Counted from the first letter of the stretch, positions 35,724-44,799 are shown. The stretch: DNA of 50,860 nucleotides from Streptomyces sp. WAC06614 (GCF_003949795.1 NZ_RPRY01000012.1:1-50860), one strand, 5' to 3'. Translations and numbers: made by a program. Notes: generated by a model from the letters alone, not told the origin.

Positions 35724-37031
35724 TCACCCGAAGTAGCGGTCGGTGAGCGGATTGCGGAAGGTGCCTTCGGGGTCGAGGGCGGTGCGCAGGGCCCGGAAGT
35801 CCTCCCACCGGGGGTAGCGGGCCGCGAGCGCCTCCGGCGCGACGGTGAAGAGTTTGCCCCAGTGGGGGCGTGGCGCGAAGGGCGCGAGAGCGGCTTCGAC
35901 GGCGGGGAGCACCTGGAGGACGCCCGGCACGTCGAGCCGCCAGGTGAAGTGGACGGCGAGGCTGTCGCGACCGTGTCCCGGGCCGATCCAGGCCTCGTCC
36001 GCAGCCTGGGTCCGCAGCTCGGACAGCTGGAGCACGGGCCCGATCCGGTCGCGCAACGCGTGGACGGCGCTCAGGGCCTCACGGGCTCGGCCGAGGGGCA
36101 CGAAGTACTCGGACTGGAGCTCGTTCCCCGTGCTGGGCAGCCGGTCCGCGCGGAAGTGGGGAAGCCGTTCCCACCAGGGCCCGGGCACGCCCTCCTGCGG
36201 CGAGCAGTTCTCCGCGGGCAGGCCCGCGAGGGGGTGCCGCGGTCCGCTCGCCGGCCGGGCCCCGGTGAAGGCCAGGTCCGGCAGCGGATCGTGGACCCGG
36301 CGCTTGACCCAGACGCTGTGCCCACGGTGCCAGTCGGTGAACACGCTGACGCTGTGGGCGCACGCCGTGACGGCCTCGACCTCGCGCAGGAGGTCCTCCC
36401 ACTGAAGCCCCTCCCAGACGTACTGCTCCACGTCGTAGGCCGGTACGAGGTCCAGCGTCAGGTGGGTGGCCACGCCCAGGGCGCCGAGCGAGACCACCGC
36501 GCCGCCGAATCCGGGTGAGGAACGGTCGAGCCGGGCGAGCGACCCGTCGGCGGTCACGAGTTCCACCTCGCGCACGCCGGCCGCGATCGACGGGTTCGCG
36601 TTCCCCGAGCCGTGCGTACCGGTGGCGCAGGCTCCCGCGACGGTGATGTGGGGCAGGGAACCGAGGTTCTGCAGGGCGAACCCCAGTCGGTGGAGCTCCG
36701 GGGCGAGCTCGGCGAAGGTGATGCCGGCGGCCACGCGCACCCGGCTGCGGTCGGCGTCGATCTCGATCACCTTCGGCATGCGGTCGAGGCGGACCAGCGC
36801 GCCCTCGGTGTCGGCGACGGTACTGAACGAGTAGCCGGAACCGACCGCCTTGACCCGCCGGTGACCGGCGACGACGGTGGAGAGCTCGGCGACGCTCTGC
36901 GGCCGGTGCACGGTGGAGGCCGAGAACGAGACGTTACCGGCCCAGTTCCGGGCCTTCCCCGCCTGCCAGGTCGTCCTGTCCCCGCCGCTGCCTGCTGCCC
37001 CGGCTGCCGCTGCGGCCGTGTGCGGGTTCAT
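35724..37031 (-). CDS. FAD-linked oxidase, alditol oxidase (AldO)-like
   Basis: A 435-residue vanillyl-alcohol-oxidase-superfamily enzyme closest to Streptomyces alditol oxidase. RNWAGNVSFSASTVHRPQSV, GSLPHITVAGACATGTHGSG, SVSVFTDW, NELQSEYFVP and RPHWGKLFTV match AldO blocks throughout. The family oxidises terminal CH2OH groups of polyols using O2. The site GSGYSF has Tyr where AldO has the His that binds FAD covalently (GSGHSF), so flavin is probably non-covalent here. ATG 37031 follows GGAGG. It is divergent from the GMC oxidoreductase gene. Confidence 0.9.
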   Translation of the reverse strand: MNPHTAAAAAGAAGSGGDRTTWQAGKARNWAGNVSFSASTVHRPQSVAELSTVVAGHRRVKAVGSGYSFSTVADTEGALVRLDRMPKVIEIDADRSRVRVAAGITFAELAPELHRLGFALQNLGSLPHITVAGACATGTHGSGNANPSIAAGVREVELVTADGSLARLDRSSPGFGGAVVSLGALGVATHLTLDLVPAYDVEQYVWEGLQWEDLLREVEAVTACAHSVSVFTDWHRGHSVWVKRRVHDPLPDLAFTGARPASGPRHPLAGLPAENCSPQEGVPGPWWERLPHFRADRLPSTGNELQSEYFVPLGRAREALSAVHALRDRIGPVLQLSELRTQAADEAWIGPGHGRDSLAVHFTWRLDVPGVLQVLPAVEAALAPFAPRPHWGKLFTVAPEALAARYPRWEDFRALRTALDPEGTFRNPLTDRYFG

Positions 37032-37267
37032 CCCGGTACCTCCGGTACGTGCTGGGTCCGCCCCCAGGACTCTTCCCAGTGTCCCTCTACGCCGGGAGAT
37101 CGCGAGCTTTGCCACCACGGCGGCCCTCACCGTCCCGCCACCGTCGTCCCTCGGGAAGGGCGCGGCCCGGCGTACCGGGCCGTCGCGGACTACGATGGAC
37201 GGGTCGATCGATTGCACAGCAGCGTTCGTGCGGGCCCGGGGACCCGCGGCCTGACGAATGAGGCACC

Positions 37268-38857
37268 ATGCCGGAGACGTATCGAGCCGATGTTCTGATA
37301 GTGGGATCAGGTCCTTTGGGTGCGACGTTCGCCCGCAGGCTCGTGGCCGCGGGCCGCACCGTCCTCATGGTGGAAACGGGCGCGCAGCTCTCGGCGCGCC
37401 CCGGGGAGAACCTGAAGAACGCGTACATCTACCAACGTGACCCCAACCTGTTCGCGCCGGTCATCCGGGGACACCTGCACCTGTTGTCGGTCCCTTCCAG
37501 CGGACGGGCGGAGCTCGGCGTCGACCCGTCGGCCGTCGCCGAACTCGGGACCAACAGGAGCAGTGCCCGCAACGCCGAGAATCCGGATCAGGATCCCTAT
37601 CGCAACATCCCGGCCGCCGCGGCCTGCTACGCCGTCGGGGGGATGGCCACCCACTGGACCTGTTCCTGCCCGCGTCACCACCCCGTGGTGGAGCGCTACC
37701 GGGGCATACCCGACGCGGACTGGGAGCGGTACTACGCGGAGGGTGAGGAGATCCTCGGGGTGAGCCGGCACGAGTTCGACGGGTCGATGCGCCAGCGCCT
37801 GATCATCGACGCACTGCGCGAGGTGTTCCCGGAGCTTCCGGAGGGGTACGAGGTGCAAGGCCTGCCGCTGGCCGTGAAGCGCCGCGCGGACAACCCGCGG
37901 ATGGTCCGCTGGGCCGGTACCGACACCGTGCTCGGCAGCCTCGCGGACGGTGGGGAGGAGCGGTTCACCCTGCTGCCGCACCACCTGTGCACCCGGCTCG
38001 TCCAGGACAGCACCGGATCGCGCATCGCCCACGCCGAGGTCCGTGACCTGGCCCGCACCCGGGAGGTGCGCGTGGAGGCCGACACGTACGTGGTGGCGGC
38101 GGGTGCCGTGCTCACCCCCCAACTGCTGTGGGCCTCGGGGATCCGTCCGCCGGCGCTGGGCCGGTACCTCACCGAACATCCCACGACCTTCTGCCAGGTG
38201 ATGTTGCTTCAGAAGCTGATCGACCGGGCGGCCACCGCGGAGCAGTTCAGCGGCCTCCTGCGCGCCTACCGCGAACGCTTCCCCGACGACGCACTGCCCA
38301 TCCCGGAGGACGACCCGGACCCGAACGTGTGGATCCCCCTCACCGAGGACCGCCCGTGGCACGCTCAGATCAACCGGGACTCCTTCCAGTACGGCGACAT
38401 CCCGCCGCACGTGGACGGACGCCTGATCGTGGACCTGAGGTGGTTCGGACTGGTCGGCCCCCGGCCCGAGAACCGCGTGACCTTCTCGGACACCTACACG
38501 GACGTGCACGACATGCCGCAGCCGACCTTCGACTTCGCCTACAGCAGCGAGGACGGCGCCCGCCTGCACCTGATGATGGCGGAGATGCTCCGTGCCGCTC
38601 TGGCCCTGGGGGGCTTCCTCCCAGGAGCGGAGCCGCGCTTCCCCACCCCCGGCCTGCCCCTGCACATCGCCGGGACGGTGCGCATGGGTGAGGACCCGCA
38701 GACCAGCGTCGTCGACACGGACTGCCGGGTGTGGGGTTTCGGGAACCTCTACCTCGGCGGAAACGGCGTGATCCCCACGGCAACCGCCAGCAATCCGACG
38801 TTGACCAGCATGGCCATGGCCCTGCGGGCCGCGGACCGGATGATCGCCGGAGCGTGA
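37268..38857 (+). CDS. GMC oxidoreductase, pyranose oxidase-like
   Basis: A 529-residue flavoenzyme. The N-terminal VLIVGSGPLGATFARRL binds FAD. MATHWTCSCPRHHP matches the pyranose 2-oxidase THW motif whose His carries covalent FAD. GTVRMG and LGGNGVIPTATASNPTLTSM hold the C-terminal catalytic His and Asn region. Bacterial relatives oxidise C2 or C3 of glucose or of C- and O-glycosides. ATG 37268 is the start. It is followed by an aldo/keto reductase in the same direction and lies near a sugar porter and cyclitol genes. Confidence 0.9.
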   Translation: MPETYRADVLIVGSGPLGATFARRLVAAGRTVLMVETGAQLSARPGENLKNAYIYQRDPNLFAPVIRGHLHLLSVPSSGRAELGVDPSAVAELGTNRSSARNAENPDQDPYRNIPAAAACYAVGGMATHWTCSCPRHHPVVERYRGIPDADWERYYAEGEEILGVSRHEFDGSMRQRLIIDALREVFPELPEGYEVQGLPLAVKRRADNPRMVRWAGTDTVLGSLADGGEERFTLLPHHLCTRLVQDSTGSRIAHAEVRDLARTREVRVEADTYVVAAGAVLTPQLLWASGIRPPALGRYLTEHPTTFCQVMLLQKLIDRAATAEQFSGLLRAYRERFPDDALPIPEDDPDPNVWIPLTEDRPWHAQINRDSFQYGDIPPHVDGRLIVDLRWFGLVGPRPENRVTFSDTYTDVHDMPQPTFDFAYSSEDGARLHLMMAEMLRAALALGGFLPGAEPRFPTPGLPLHIAGTVRMGEDPQTSVVDTDCRVWGFGNLYLGGNGVIPTATASNPTLTSMAMALRAADRMIAGA

Positions 38858-38955
38858 GCGCGCCGCGCATCCGGGCGTGAGGGGCCTAGCATGGGAAAGG
38901 ACCGGTCGGCGCGCTGATTTTCCTTCTGCTCGGGTTCGGCAATTGAGGAACAATC

Positions 38956-39969
38956 ATGAGCCTCGCCAATATCATCCGCACTCCCTTGGGCTTCGGCACC
39001 GGACCGCTGGGCAACCTCTTTCGAAAAATCTCGGAAGAGGATGCGCAGGACACCCTGCAGGCGGCGTGGGACACGGGAATTCGCTACTACGACTCGGCTC
39101 CTCTCTACGGGGCAGGGCTCTCCGAGATCCGTCTCGGAGAGGCCCTCTCGGGCCGCCCACGAGACTCCTTCGTCCTGTCCACCAAGGTGGGCCGGGTCGT
39201 GTTGGACGAGGAGGAACCGGCGGCGCACCGCCGGACGGGTCCGTACGAGCACGGCCGCCCGAACAAGATCGTGGACGACTGGTCGGCCGACGCCACGAAG
39301 CGGTCGCTGGAGGACAGCCTCAGACGCCTGCGCGTGGACCGCATAGACATCGTCTGGGTGCACGACATCGCCCAGGACGCCTACGGGGACCTGTGGCTGC
39401 AGAAGTTGGAAGAGGCGCGGACCGGGGCGTTCCGCGTTCTCGACGGGCTCCGCGACGAAGGCGTCATCGGGGCGTGGGGCATCGGCGTGAACCGCACGGA
39501 ACCGATCGAGATCGCGCTCACGCTCGAAGAGCCCCGGCCGGACGGCTTCCTCCTGGGAGGGTGTTACACCCTGCTCGACCACGCGCACGCCCTCCAACGC
39601 CTGCTGCCCATGGCTCAGGAACAAGGGGTCCAGATGGTGGTCGGTGCGCCCTACAACTCGGGGATCCTCGCGGGAGGGACCCACTTCCAGTACCGGGAGG
39701 CTCCGCCCCGGGTCCTGGAGCGTGTGCAGCTCATCGGAGAAGCGGCCGCTGAGTACGGCGTGACCACCAAGGCGCTCGCCCTTCAGTTCGTGCTCGCCCA
39801 TCCCCTCGCCGTCGCGGTCATTCCGGGAGCCTCGCGCCCCGACCGGGTCGCCGAGGACGCCGCAGCCCTGCACGAGCGGGTTCCGGCCGCCCTGTGGGAC
39901 CGGCTGAGGGAATCGGGCCTCATCAGCCCGTCGGCGCCCCTGCCGGGCGACGGCGGCCGACCCGGCTGA
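38956..39969 (+). CDS. Aldo/keto reductase, D-threo-aldose 1-dehydrogenase-like
   Basis: A 337-residue AKR. Catalytic residues are in RYYDSAPLYGAGLSE (Asp, Tyr), STKVGR (Lys) and WVHDIAQD (His). GFGTGPLGNLF and AVIPGASRPDRV are typical of the sugar-dehydrogenase branch that oxidises L-fucose, L-galactose or related aldoses. ATG 38956 follows GAGGA. It begins 98 bases after the GMC gene and probably shares its transcript. Its stop is one base from that of the convergent sugar porter. Confidence 0.88.
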   Translation: MSLANIIRTPLGFGTGPLGNLFRKISEEDAQDTLQAAWDTGIRYYDSAPLYGAGLSEIRLGEALSGRPRDSFVLSTKVGRVVLDEEEPAAHRRTGPYEHGRPNKIVDDWSADATKRSLEDSLRRLRVDRIDIVWVHDIAQDAYGDLWLQKLEEARTGAFRVLDGLRDEGVIGAWGIGVNRTEPIEIALTLEEPRPDGFLLGGCYTLLDHAHALQRLLPMAQEQGVQMVVGAPYNSGILAGGTHFQYREAPPRVLERVQLIGEAAAEYGVTTKALALQFVLAHPLAVAVIPGASRPDRVAEDAAALHERVPAALWDRLRESGLISPSAPLPGDGGRPG

Positions 39970-39970
39970 C

Positions 39971-41368
39971 CTACCGCCGCGCCCGCAGGAGGAGCTCCTC
40001 CTGGACCTCGGCCAGCGAGCGGTCCTTGGTCTCGGGGACGAACCGCCGCAGGAGCAGCAGGAAGGCGAGGCAGAGCAGGGCGAAGAACAAGAACACCAGT
40101 CCCACCCGGGCGGGAACCGCGGGCGTCCCCACGATCACCGGGAACAGCAGGGCCACCAGGAGGTTGGCGCCCCAGTTCAACGCGAGGGCCGCTCCGGCGA
40201 CTCGGGCTGCGGCCTCCTCCGGCAACACCTCCGCCATCAGCACCCAGGCCACCGGACCGGCCGAGAAGGCGAAGCAGGCCACGTAGAGCAGGATCGCGGT
40301 GACCGTGACGGCACCGGTCGCCGAGCCGCCCGCCGCCAGCAGGCCCCACCCGGCCACGCACAGCGCCCCGGCCATGCCCACCAGGCCCACGGTGAGCAGC
40401 GAGCGCCTGCCGTAGCGTCGGACCAGCCCCAGGGCCACCACCGACATGGCGACGTTGACGACACCGATCGACATGCTCGCGACCTGGGCGCCCGAGGAGC
40501 CGCCGACCCCTGCCGCGGTGAAGACCAGGGTGGAGTAGTAGACGACGGCACCGATGCCGACGAGGGCGTTCATCAGAGCGGAGCCGAGCGCGATCGCGAC
40601 CGGCAGCCGCGTACCGGGTACGTGCAGGCTGTGCAGGACCCCGACGGTGGGCAGCTCGCGCACCCGGACGAGACGTGCGTACTCGGCCTCGGCCTCGGCC
40701 TCGTCCCGGGTGGCCCGCAGGACCGCGCGGGCGGCCGTGTCCCGTCCCGAGGCCAGGAGGTCGCCCGGAGCCTGCGGGACCAGCGCCGCCGAGACCGCCT
40801 GCACCGCGGGGAGGACCGCGTTCGCGGCGAGCAGCAGCCGCCAGTGGCCCCCCGGGTCCCAGGCCACCCCGAGGGCGAGCGCCGCGAGCACGCCCACGGT
40901 CAGGACCAGCTGATAGGTGGTGATCACGGAACCCCGGGAGCGCGCCGGCGCCAGTTCCGCGAGGAGCACGGGTGCGACCGCCGAGGTGGCGCCGACGGCC
41001 ATGCCGTTGAGGAAACGGCCCGCGACCAGGGACGCCTCGTCGGGTGCGACGGCGCAGACCGCACAGGCGGCGGCCCCGAGCACCCCGGACAGCACGAGCA
41101 CGCGACGCCGGCCGAGCCGGTCGGTGAGCGCGCCCGCCGCCACGCATCCGGCGACCGCTCCCACGACCAGAGCGCTGACCACGATCCCCTGATGGAGGCT
41201 GGACAGCGCCATCTCCGTACCGACCCGGCTGATGCTCTGGTTCATCGAGGAGATGGAGAAACCGAAGAACGCGCCGCACGCGGAGGCCAGCATGAGGAGC
41301 CGGGCGGCCGATCCACGAGCCGCGCGGCCCGTGCGATCGGCCGGCGCCGCCCGCCCGGTGCGGCCCAT
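39971..41368 (-). CDS. Sugar porter family MFS transporter
   Basis: A 465-residue, 12-segment transporter. GALTDRLGRRRVLVL, RFLNGMAVGATSAVAPVLLA and PETKDRSLAEVQEEL are signatures of the sugar porter family, which moves hexoses, polyols or inositols with protons. ATG 41368 is 3 bases past the dehydrogenase stop, so the two are co-transcribed. Its substrate probably feeds or leaves the surrounding sugar/cyclitol enzymes. Confidence 0.92.
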   Translation of the reverse strand: MGRTGRAAPADRTGRAARGSAARLLMLASACGAFFGFSISSMNQSISRVGTEMALSSLHQGIVVSALVVGAVAGCVAAGALTDRLGRRRVLVLSGVLGAAACAVCAVAPDEASLVAGRFLNGMAVGATSAVAPVLLAELAPARSRGSVITTYQLVLTVGVLAALALGVAWDPGGHWRLLLAANAVLPAVQAVSAALVPQAPGDLLASGRDTAARAVLRATRDEAEAEAEYARLVRVRELPTVGVLHSLHVPGTRLPVAIALGSALMNALVGIGAVVYYSTLVFTAAGVGGSSGAQVASMSIGVVNVAMSVVALGLVRRYGRRSLLTVGLVGMAGALCVAGWGLLAAGGSATGAVTVTAILLYVACFAFSAGPVAWVLMAEVLPEEAAARVAGAALALNWGANLLVALLFPVIVGTPAVPARVGLVFLFFALLCLAFLLLLRRFVPETKDRSLAEVQEELLLRARR

Positions 41369-41371
41369 GTC

Positions 41372-42526
41372 TCAGGACCCCGTGAGGACGATCTTGACCA
41401 CGTCCCCGGTCAGGTCGCGCAGTGCCGCGTCGGCCTCGTCGAACGGCCGGGTACCGGAGATCAGGCGGTCGAACGGCAGGTCGTGGCGTGCCAGCAGGGC
41501 CATCCCCTCCGCGTACGACCTCGGCGGGTTGAAACTCATGCCGAGCAGGCGAAGGTTGCGCTGACACACGTCACTCGCCGGGTCGACCTGGACGGTGGTG
41601 CCGTCCGGGACGATGTTGCCCACCTCCACGACCGTGCCCAGCCGGCGGACCAGCGCCATGGCCTCGGCGAGCGCCGCCGCGCTGTTCGTGGCGTCGACCG
41701 CCAGGTCCGCGCCGCGGCCCCGGGTGAGGTCGAGCACCGCCCGTCGCCGGTCCGCCGCGTCCTGTGCGTGGGTGTCCAGGACCACATCGATGCCCACGGC
41801 TCGGGCGGCTGCCAGCCGGGCCGGACGGCTGCCCGAGGCGATGATCGTGCCGACCCCGGTCTGCCTCAGCACGATGGCGGTGAGCAGGCCCACCGCCCCC
41901 AGCCCGAGGACGACCGCGGTGGAGTCGGGGGTGAGCACCTCGTCCCAGGTACCCGTGGGCGTGCGGGTCACGTCCACCGTGCGCACCGCGACCGCCAGGG
42001 GGTCCAGCAACGAGGCGACGGTGTCGGGCATGTCCTCCGGGACCCGCCACAGGTACGTGCCCGGGCGGACGTCCACGTGCCGGCCGAACCCGCCCGTCAG
42101 CGTCGGCCCCGGGTCCGAGCCGGCGGGCGCGGGGGCGAGCGGCGGCAGGCCGATGGCCTCCGGGGGAATCCCGTAGACGAAGGCGTCCGTGCAGGTGGTG
42201 GCGCCGGGCCCGAACCGTCGGCAGCCCCAGCACCGGCCGCAGGGCAGCCACGGGAACAGGGCCACCCGGTCGCCCTCCGCGAGCGGGATCCCGTCCGCGT
42301 CGTGGCGCTCGTGGGCGGGACCGAAGGCGATGATCCGGCCGACGATCTCGTGCCCGAGGACGAGGGGCGCAGTGGGGGCCCGGTTCAGGAAGTGCACATC
42401 GGTCCCGCAGATGCCGTTGGCCGTGACCTGCAAGAGCAGGCCTGCGGGGGCGGGCTGCGGCAGCGGCAGCGACATGGCTTCGAGCTGGTTCCGGCCGGTC
42501 CACACCTGTGCGCCCGTCGACTCCAT
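41372..42526 (-). CDS. Zinc-dependent alcohol dehydrogenase (MDR family)
   Basis: A 384-residue medium-chain dehydrogenase. Catalytic zinc ligands are in NGICGTDVHF and LGHEIVG. Structural zinc ligands are in CGRCWGCRRF with a further Cys in ATTC. The Rossmann motif is VVLGLGAVGLLTAIVL. It probably oxidises a polyol or cyclitol hydroxyl with NAD(P). ATG 42526 is the start. It sits between the VOC gene and the sugar porter on the minus strand. Confidence 0.92.
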   Translation of the reverse strand: MESTGAQVWTGRNQLEAMSLPLPQPAPAGLLLQVTANGICGTDVHFLNRAPTAPLVLGHEIVGRIIAFGPAHERHDADGIPLAEGDRVALFPWLPCGRCWGCRRFGPGATTCTDAFVYGIPPEAIGLPPLAPAPAGSDPGPTLTGGFGRHVDVRPGTYLWRVPEDMPDTVASLLDPLAVAVRTVDVTRTPTGTWDEVLTPDSTAVVLGLGAVGLLTAIVLRQTGVGTIIASGSRPARLAAARAVGIDVVLDTHAQDAADRRRAVLDLTRGRGADLAVDATNSAAALAEAMALVRRLGTVVEVGNIVPDGTTVQVDPASDVCQRNLRLLGMSFNPPRSYAEGMALLARHDLPFDRLISGTRPFDEADAALRDLTGDVVKIVLTGS

Positions 42527-42574
42527 GGCCGCTCACCGCCCGCGACGGTGGGGCCGGAGGGTGCGGCGGGCGTC

Positions 42575-42619
42575 CACGGGTGCTCCTCGGGCGGCGTTCA
42601 CGGCTGCTCCTCGGGCGGC
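42575..42619. repeat. Tandem duplication at the 3' end of the VOC gene
   Basis: Two 21-base copies with one mismatch start at 42575 and 42599, a 24-base period. The right-hand copy contains the stop and last codons of the VOC gene, and the left copy lies in the spacer before the dehydrogenase gene. It looks like a local slippage duplication. Confidence 0.8.
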
Positions 42620-43119
42620 CACAGGCTGGGGAAGCCGCGTCCGTCGGTGTAGGCGGGGCGGCCGTCGTCCATCACGATGGGCTGGGGCACCGGGCTGACG
42701 AACTCCAGCCGGATGCCGTGGAGGTCCTCCTTCTGCGTGAACCAGAGCAGGATGTTCCCGTCCTCGTCGAGGGCCATGCCGTCGCACCCCATGCCGGACC
42801 CGGCGAGTTCGCGTTTGCGCTCCTCGACCGCGGGATGGTCCATGAACCCCAGGTGGTGGATGCCTTCGCCGTTCCGGGCGGAGTGGGTGCCCTCGCCGTG
42901 GAACTCCATGAGTTCGATGTGCGGGGGCCCTTCCTTGGAGAAGGCGATCCGCGCGTCGTGGTGGTGCGGCTGCTCGTTGCTCCGGTCCACGTAGAAGTCG
43001 GTCCGGTAGCGGCCGATCTCGCTGAAGGTGTAGCCGGTCGCCAGGGACCAGCGCTCGATCGCCAGCTCCAGGTCGGCGACGAGCAGACCGATGTGGTGTA
43101 TCCGCTGGGTGGGGGCCAT
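42598..43119 (-). CDS. VOC family protein, possible cyclitol epimerase
   Basis: A 173-residue vicinal-oxygen-chelate protein. Likely metal ligands lie in RIHHIGLLV (His), HIELMEF (Glu), GIHHLGF (His) and IRLEFVS (Glu). Known roles of the superfamily include methylmalonyl-CoA epimerase and glyoxalase. In cetoniacytone biosynthesis a VOC protein beside a sedoheptulose 7-phosphate cyclase is a 2-epi-5-epi-valiolone epimerase. The neighbouring cyclase makes that role attractive but unproven. ATG 43119 was chosen by homology to the domain start; the ribosome site is weak. Confidence 0.8.
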   Translation of the reverse strand: MAPTQRIHHIGLLVADLELAIERWSLATGYTFSEIGRYRTDFYVDRSNEQPHHHDARIAFSKEGPPHIELMEFHGEGTHSARNGEGIHHLGFMDHPAVEERKRELAGSGMGCDGMALDEDGNILLWFTQKEDLHGIRLEFVSPVPQPIVMDDGRPAYTDGRGFPSLWPPEEQP

Positions 43120-43236
43120 GTCGGCACCTGTGCCTTTCCGCCCGGGCTCTGCAGGATGATCCACGGCCGGTGGTCCTCTTCACGCTACTCCGGCCGTGCG
43201 GCGCCCGCGCGCCGGTGCGCGTACGGCTGCCGGGAA

Positions 43237-43280
43237 CGGCGACGAGCTCCCCCGGGGATCCCCAGGGGAGCTCGTCGCCG
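43237..43280 (-). terminator. Terminator of the cyclase gene
   Basis: A perfect 16-base stem, 43237-43252 with 43265-43280, closes a 12-base loop that is itself partly self-complementary. It lies 51 bases past the cyclase stop on the minus strand, so the VOC gene needs its own promoter or read-through. Confidence 0.8.
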
Positions 43281-43330
43281 GCGACGTGCGCCGCCGCACG
43301 GGGTGGTCGCGTCGTGCCGGTCCGCACGGC

Positions 43331-44551
43331 TCAGGCGGCGGCCCCGGCGGGAACGGCGCCGCTGCGGGCACCGCACAGCTCGGCCACGGGCGCGTACGGG
43401 TCCCGAGCGAGTACGGCCATCACGCGGGAGGCCTCGGTGATCTCCTCCTCGCTGACGTCGTCGACGAACTCGGTCCTGCCGATCCCGTCCAGCAGGGTCA
43501 GGAACTGGTGGCCGTCACGGTGGCGCATGGTGTCCGCCAGGGCGCGCAGCATGGTGGGGGCGTCCCCGAACATCGGGTGGGAGGGGGCCAGCCCGATCCG
43601 GTTGACGGTGGCCACGATCCGCTCCAGCTCCTCCATCGGCAGCAGCCCGCGGCGGGCCGCCAGGACGGCGCTGAAGACGCAGTCCATGGCCACGGCTTCC
43701 CCGTGGTAGAGCTCGGGCAGCGCGCTCATCTCCACGATCGGGGAGAAGGTGTGCCCGTAGTCCACGATCCGGCGCAGCTCGGTCTCCCACAGGTTCTTCT
43801 GGAGCTCCTCGGCCATGCCCGAGATCGCCCGGTGGATGACGGTCTCGCCGGGGCCCTGGTCGCCGGGGTAGGTGCCGCTGTCCTGGAGCCGGTCCTCGAC
43901 GAGGTGGTCGCCGTACCGCTCCAGCACCTCGAACAGCGTGCGGTCCTTGATCAGCGCCATCTTCAGGGCCTCGCCGAGGCCGCTGCGGATTTGGCGGGCG
44001 GGCAGGGTGGCGATCAGGGTGGAGTCGATCAGGGTCCTCGGGGGCGGGGCGAAGGTGCCGAGCCGGTTGCGGCAGCCCTCGTAGTTCACTCCCGTCTTGG
44101 CCGAGACGCTGCCGTCGATCTGGCCCAGCAGGGTGGTGGGCACCCGGACGTAGGGGATGCCGCGGCGGTAGAGGCTGGCTGCCATGCCGACGACGTCCTG
44201 GACGACGCCCCCGCCGATCACGATGGGCGGGGTGTGGACCCGGTCGGTGCCGATCTCGGTGAGGCGGGAGGCGACGCGCAGCATCTGGTCGAAGGTCTTG
44301 TGGGCGTCCCCGCCCTGGAGGGTGAGGTACTCGACCGAGAGGTGCCTGCGCTCGAAGTAGGTCCGGATCCGTTCGCCGAAGATCTCCGCGACCGTCTCGT
44401 CCATGACGACCAGGCGGGTGCCGGGGCACTCCCCGCCGTCCGGCAGCCGGCCGAGCTCCGGGTTGGCCGGGTCGAACAGGTCCGACGTCTCGACGATCTC
44501 GTACGTGAACTCCTTGACGGCGTTCATGGTCCACTGGGTGCTGGTGCTCAT
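43331..44551 (-). CDS. Sedoheptulose 7-phosphate cyclase (2-epi-5-epi-valiolone synthase-like)
   Basis: A 406-residue enzyme of the dehydroquinate-synthase fold. IVIGGGVVQDVVGMAASLYR binds NAD, and VPTTLLGQIDGSVSAKTGVN and EGCRNRLGTFAPP contact substrate. RRIVDYGHTFSPIVEM and LPELYHGEAVAMD hold zinc ligands. DLFDPANP near the N-terminus and EGxRNRLG with DYGHTFSP are typical of sugar-phosphate cyclases, in contrast to LNLGHTFGHAIE of dehydroquinate synthase. The likely product is 2-epi-5-epi-valiolone, the C7-cyclitol precursor of acarbose- and validamycin-type compounds. ATG 44551 is the start. The gene is divergent from a NarL-type regulator. Confidence 0.87.
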   Translation of the reverse strand: MSTSTQWTMNAVKEFTYEIVETSDLFDPANPELGRLPDGGECPGTRLVVMDETVAEIFGERIRTYFERRHLSVEYLTLQGGDAHKTFDQMLRVASRLTEIGTDRVHTPPIVIGGGVVQDVVGMAASLYRRGIPYVRVPTTLLGQIDGSVSAKTGVNYEGCRNRLGTFAPPPRTLIDSTLIATLPARQIRSGLGEALKMALIKDRTLFEVLERYGDHLVEDRLQDSGTYPGDQGPGETVIHRAISGMAEELQKNLWETELRRIVDYGHTFSPIVEMSALPELYHGEAVAMDCVFSAVLAARRGLLPMEELERIVATVNRIGLAPSHPMFGDAPTMLRALADTMRHRDGHQFLTLLDGIGRTEFVDDVSEEEITEASRVMAVLARDPYAPVAELCGARSGAVPAGAAA

Positions 44552-44799
44552 GGGCCCACTCGCATTTCGTGCTGGTACGTGGTGTTCGAGGTAGTTCGGG
44601 CCGTTCCGGCCGTATGTCGAGTTTGTGGCCATTCGGAGGGTCGGTCTGTCCCCTGAACGGGCCACCCGTCGGGGGACAGCGCACCCCGAGGCGCACACGG
44701 TGGGGAAGGGCGATCCTGGAGGGAGGGAGGACGCGGGACGGGCCGGCTGCGGCACGTCCGGGTCGCCCCGGGGGGCGGTTCGAGCAGCGAGGACTGGCC

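Noticed and set aside
38857..38915. Terminator between the GMC and aldo/keto reductase genes
   Set aside because: A 9-base pairing exists with a 41-base loop and a following T-rich stretch, but the loop is too long for a confident call.
40622..42652. 676-codon plus-strand frame opposite the porter and dehydrogenase
   Set aside because: Antisense shadow. The minus strand has complete MFS and MDR motifs.
43331..44551. Primary-metabolism 3-dehydroquinate synthase (aroB)
   Set aside because: It has DYGHTFSP and EGCRNRLG motifs of sugar-phosphate cyclases, an extended N-terminus, and no shikimate genes nearby.
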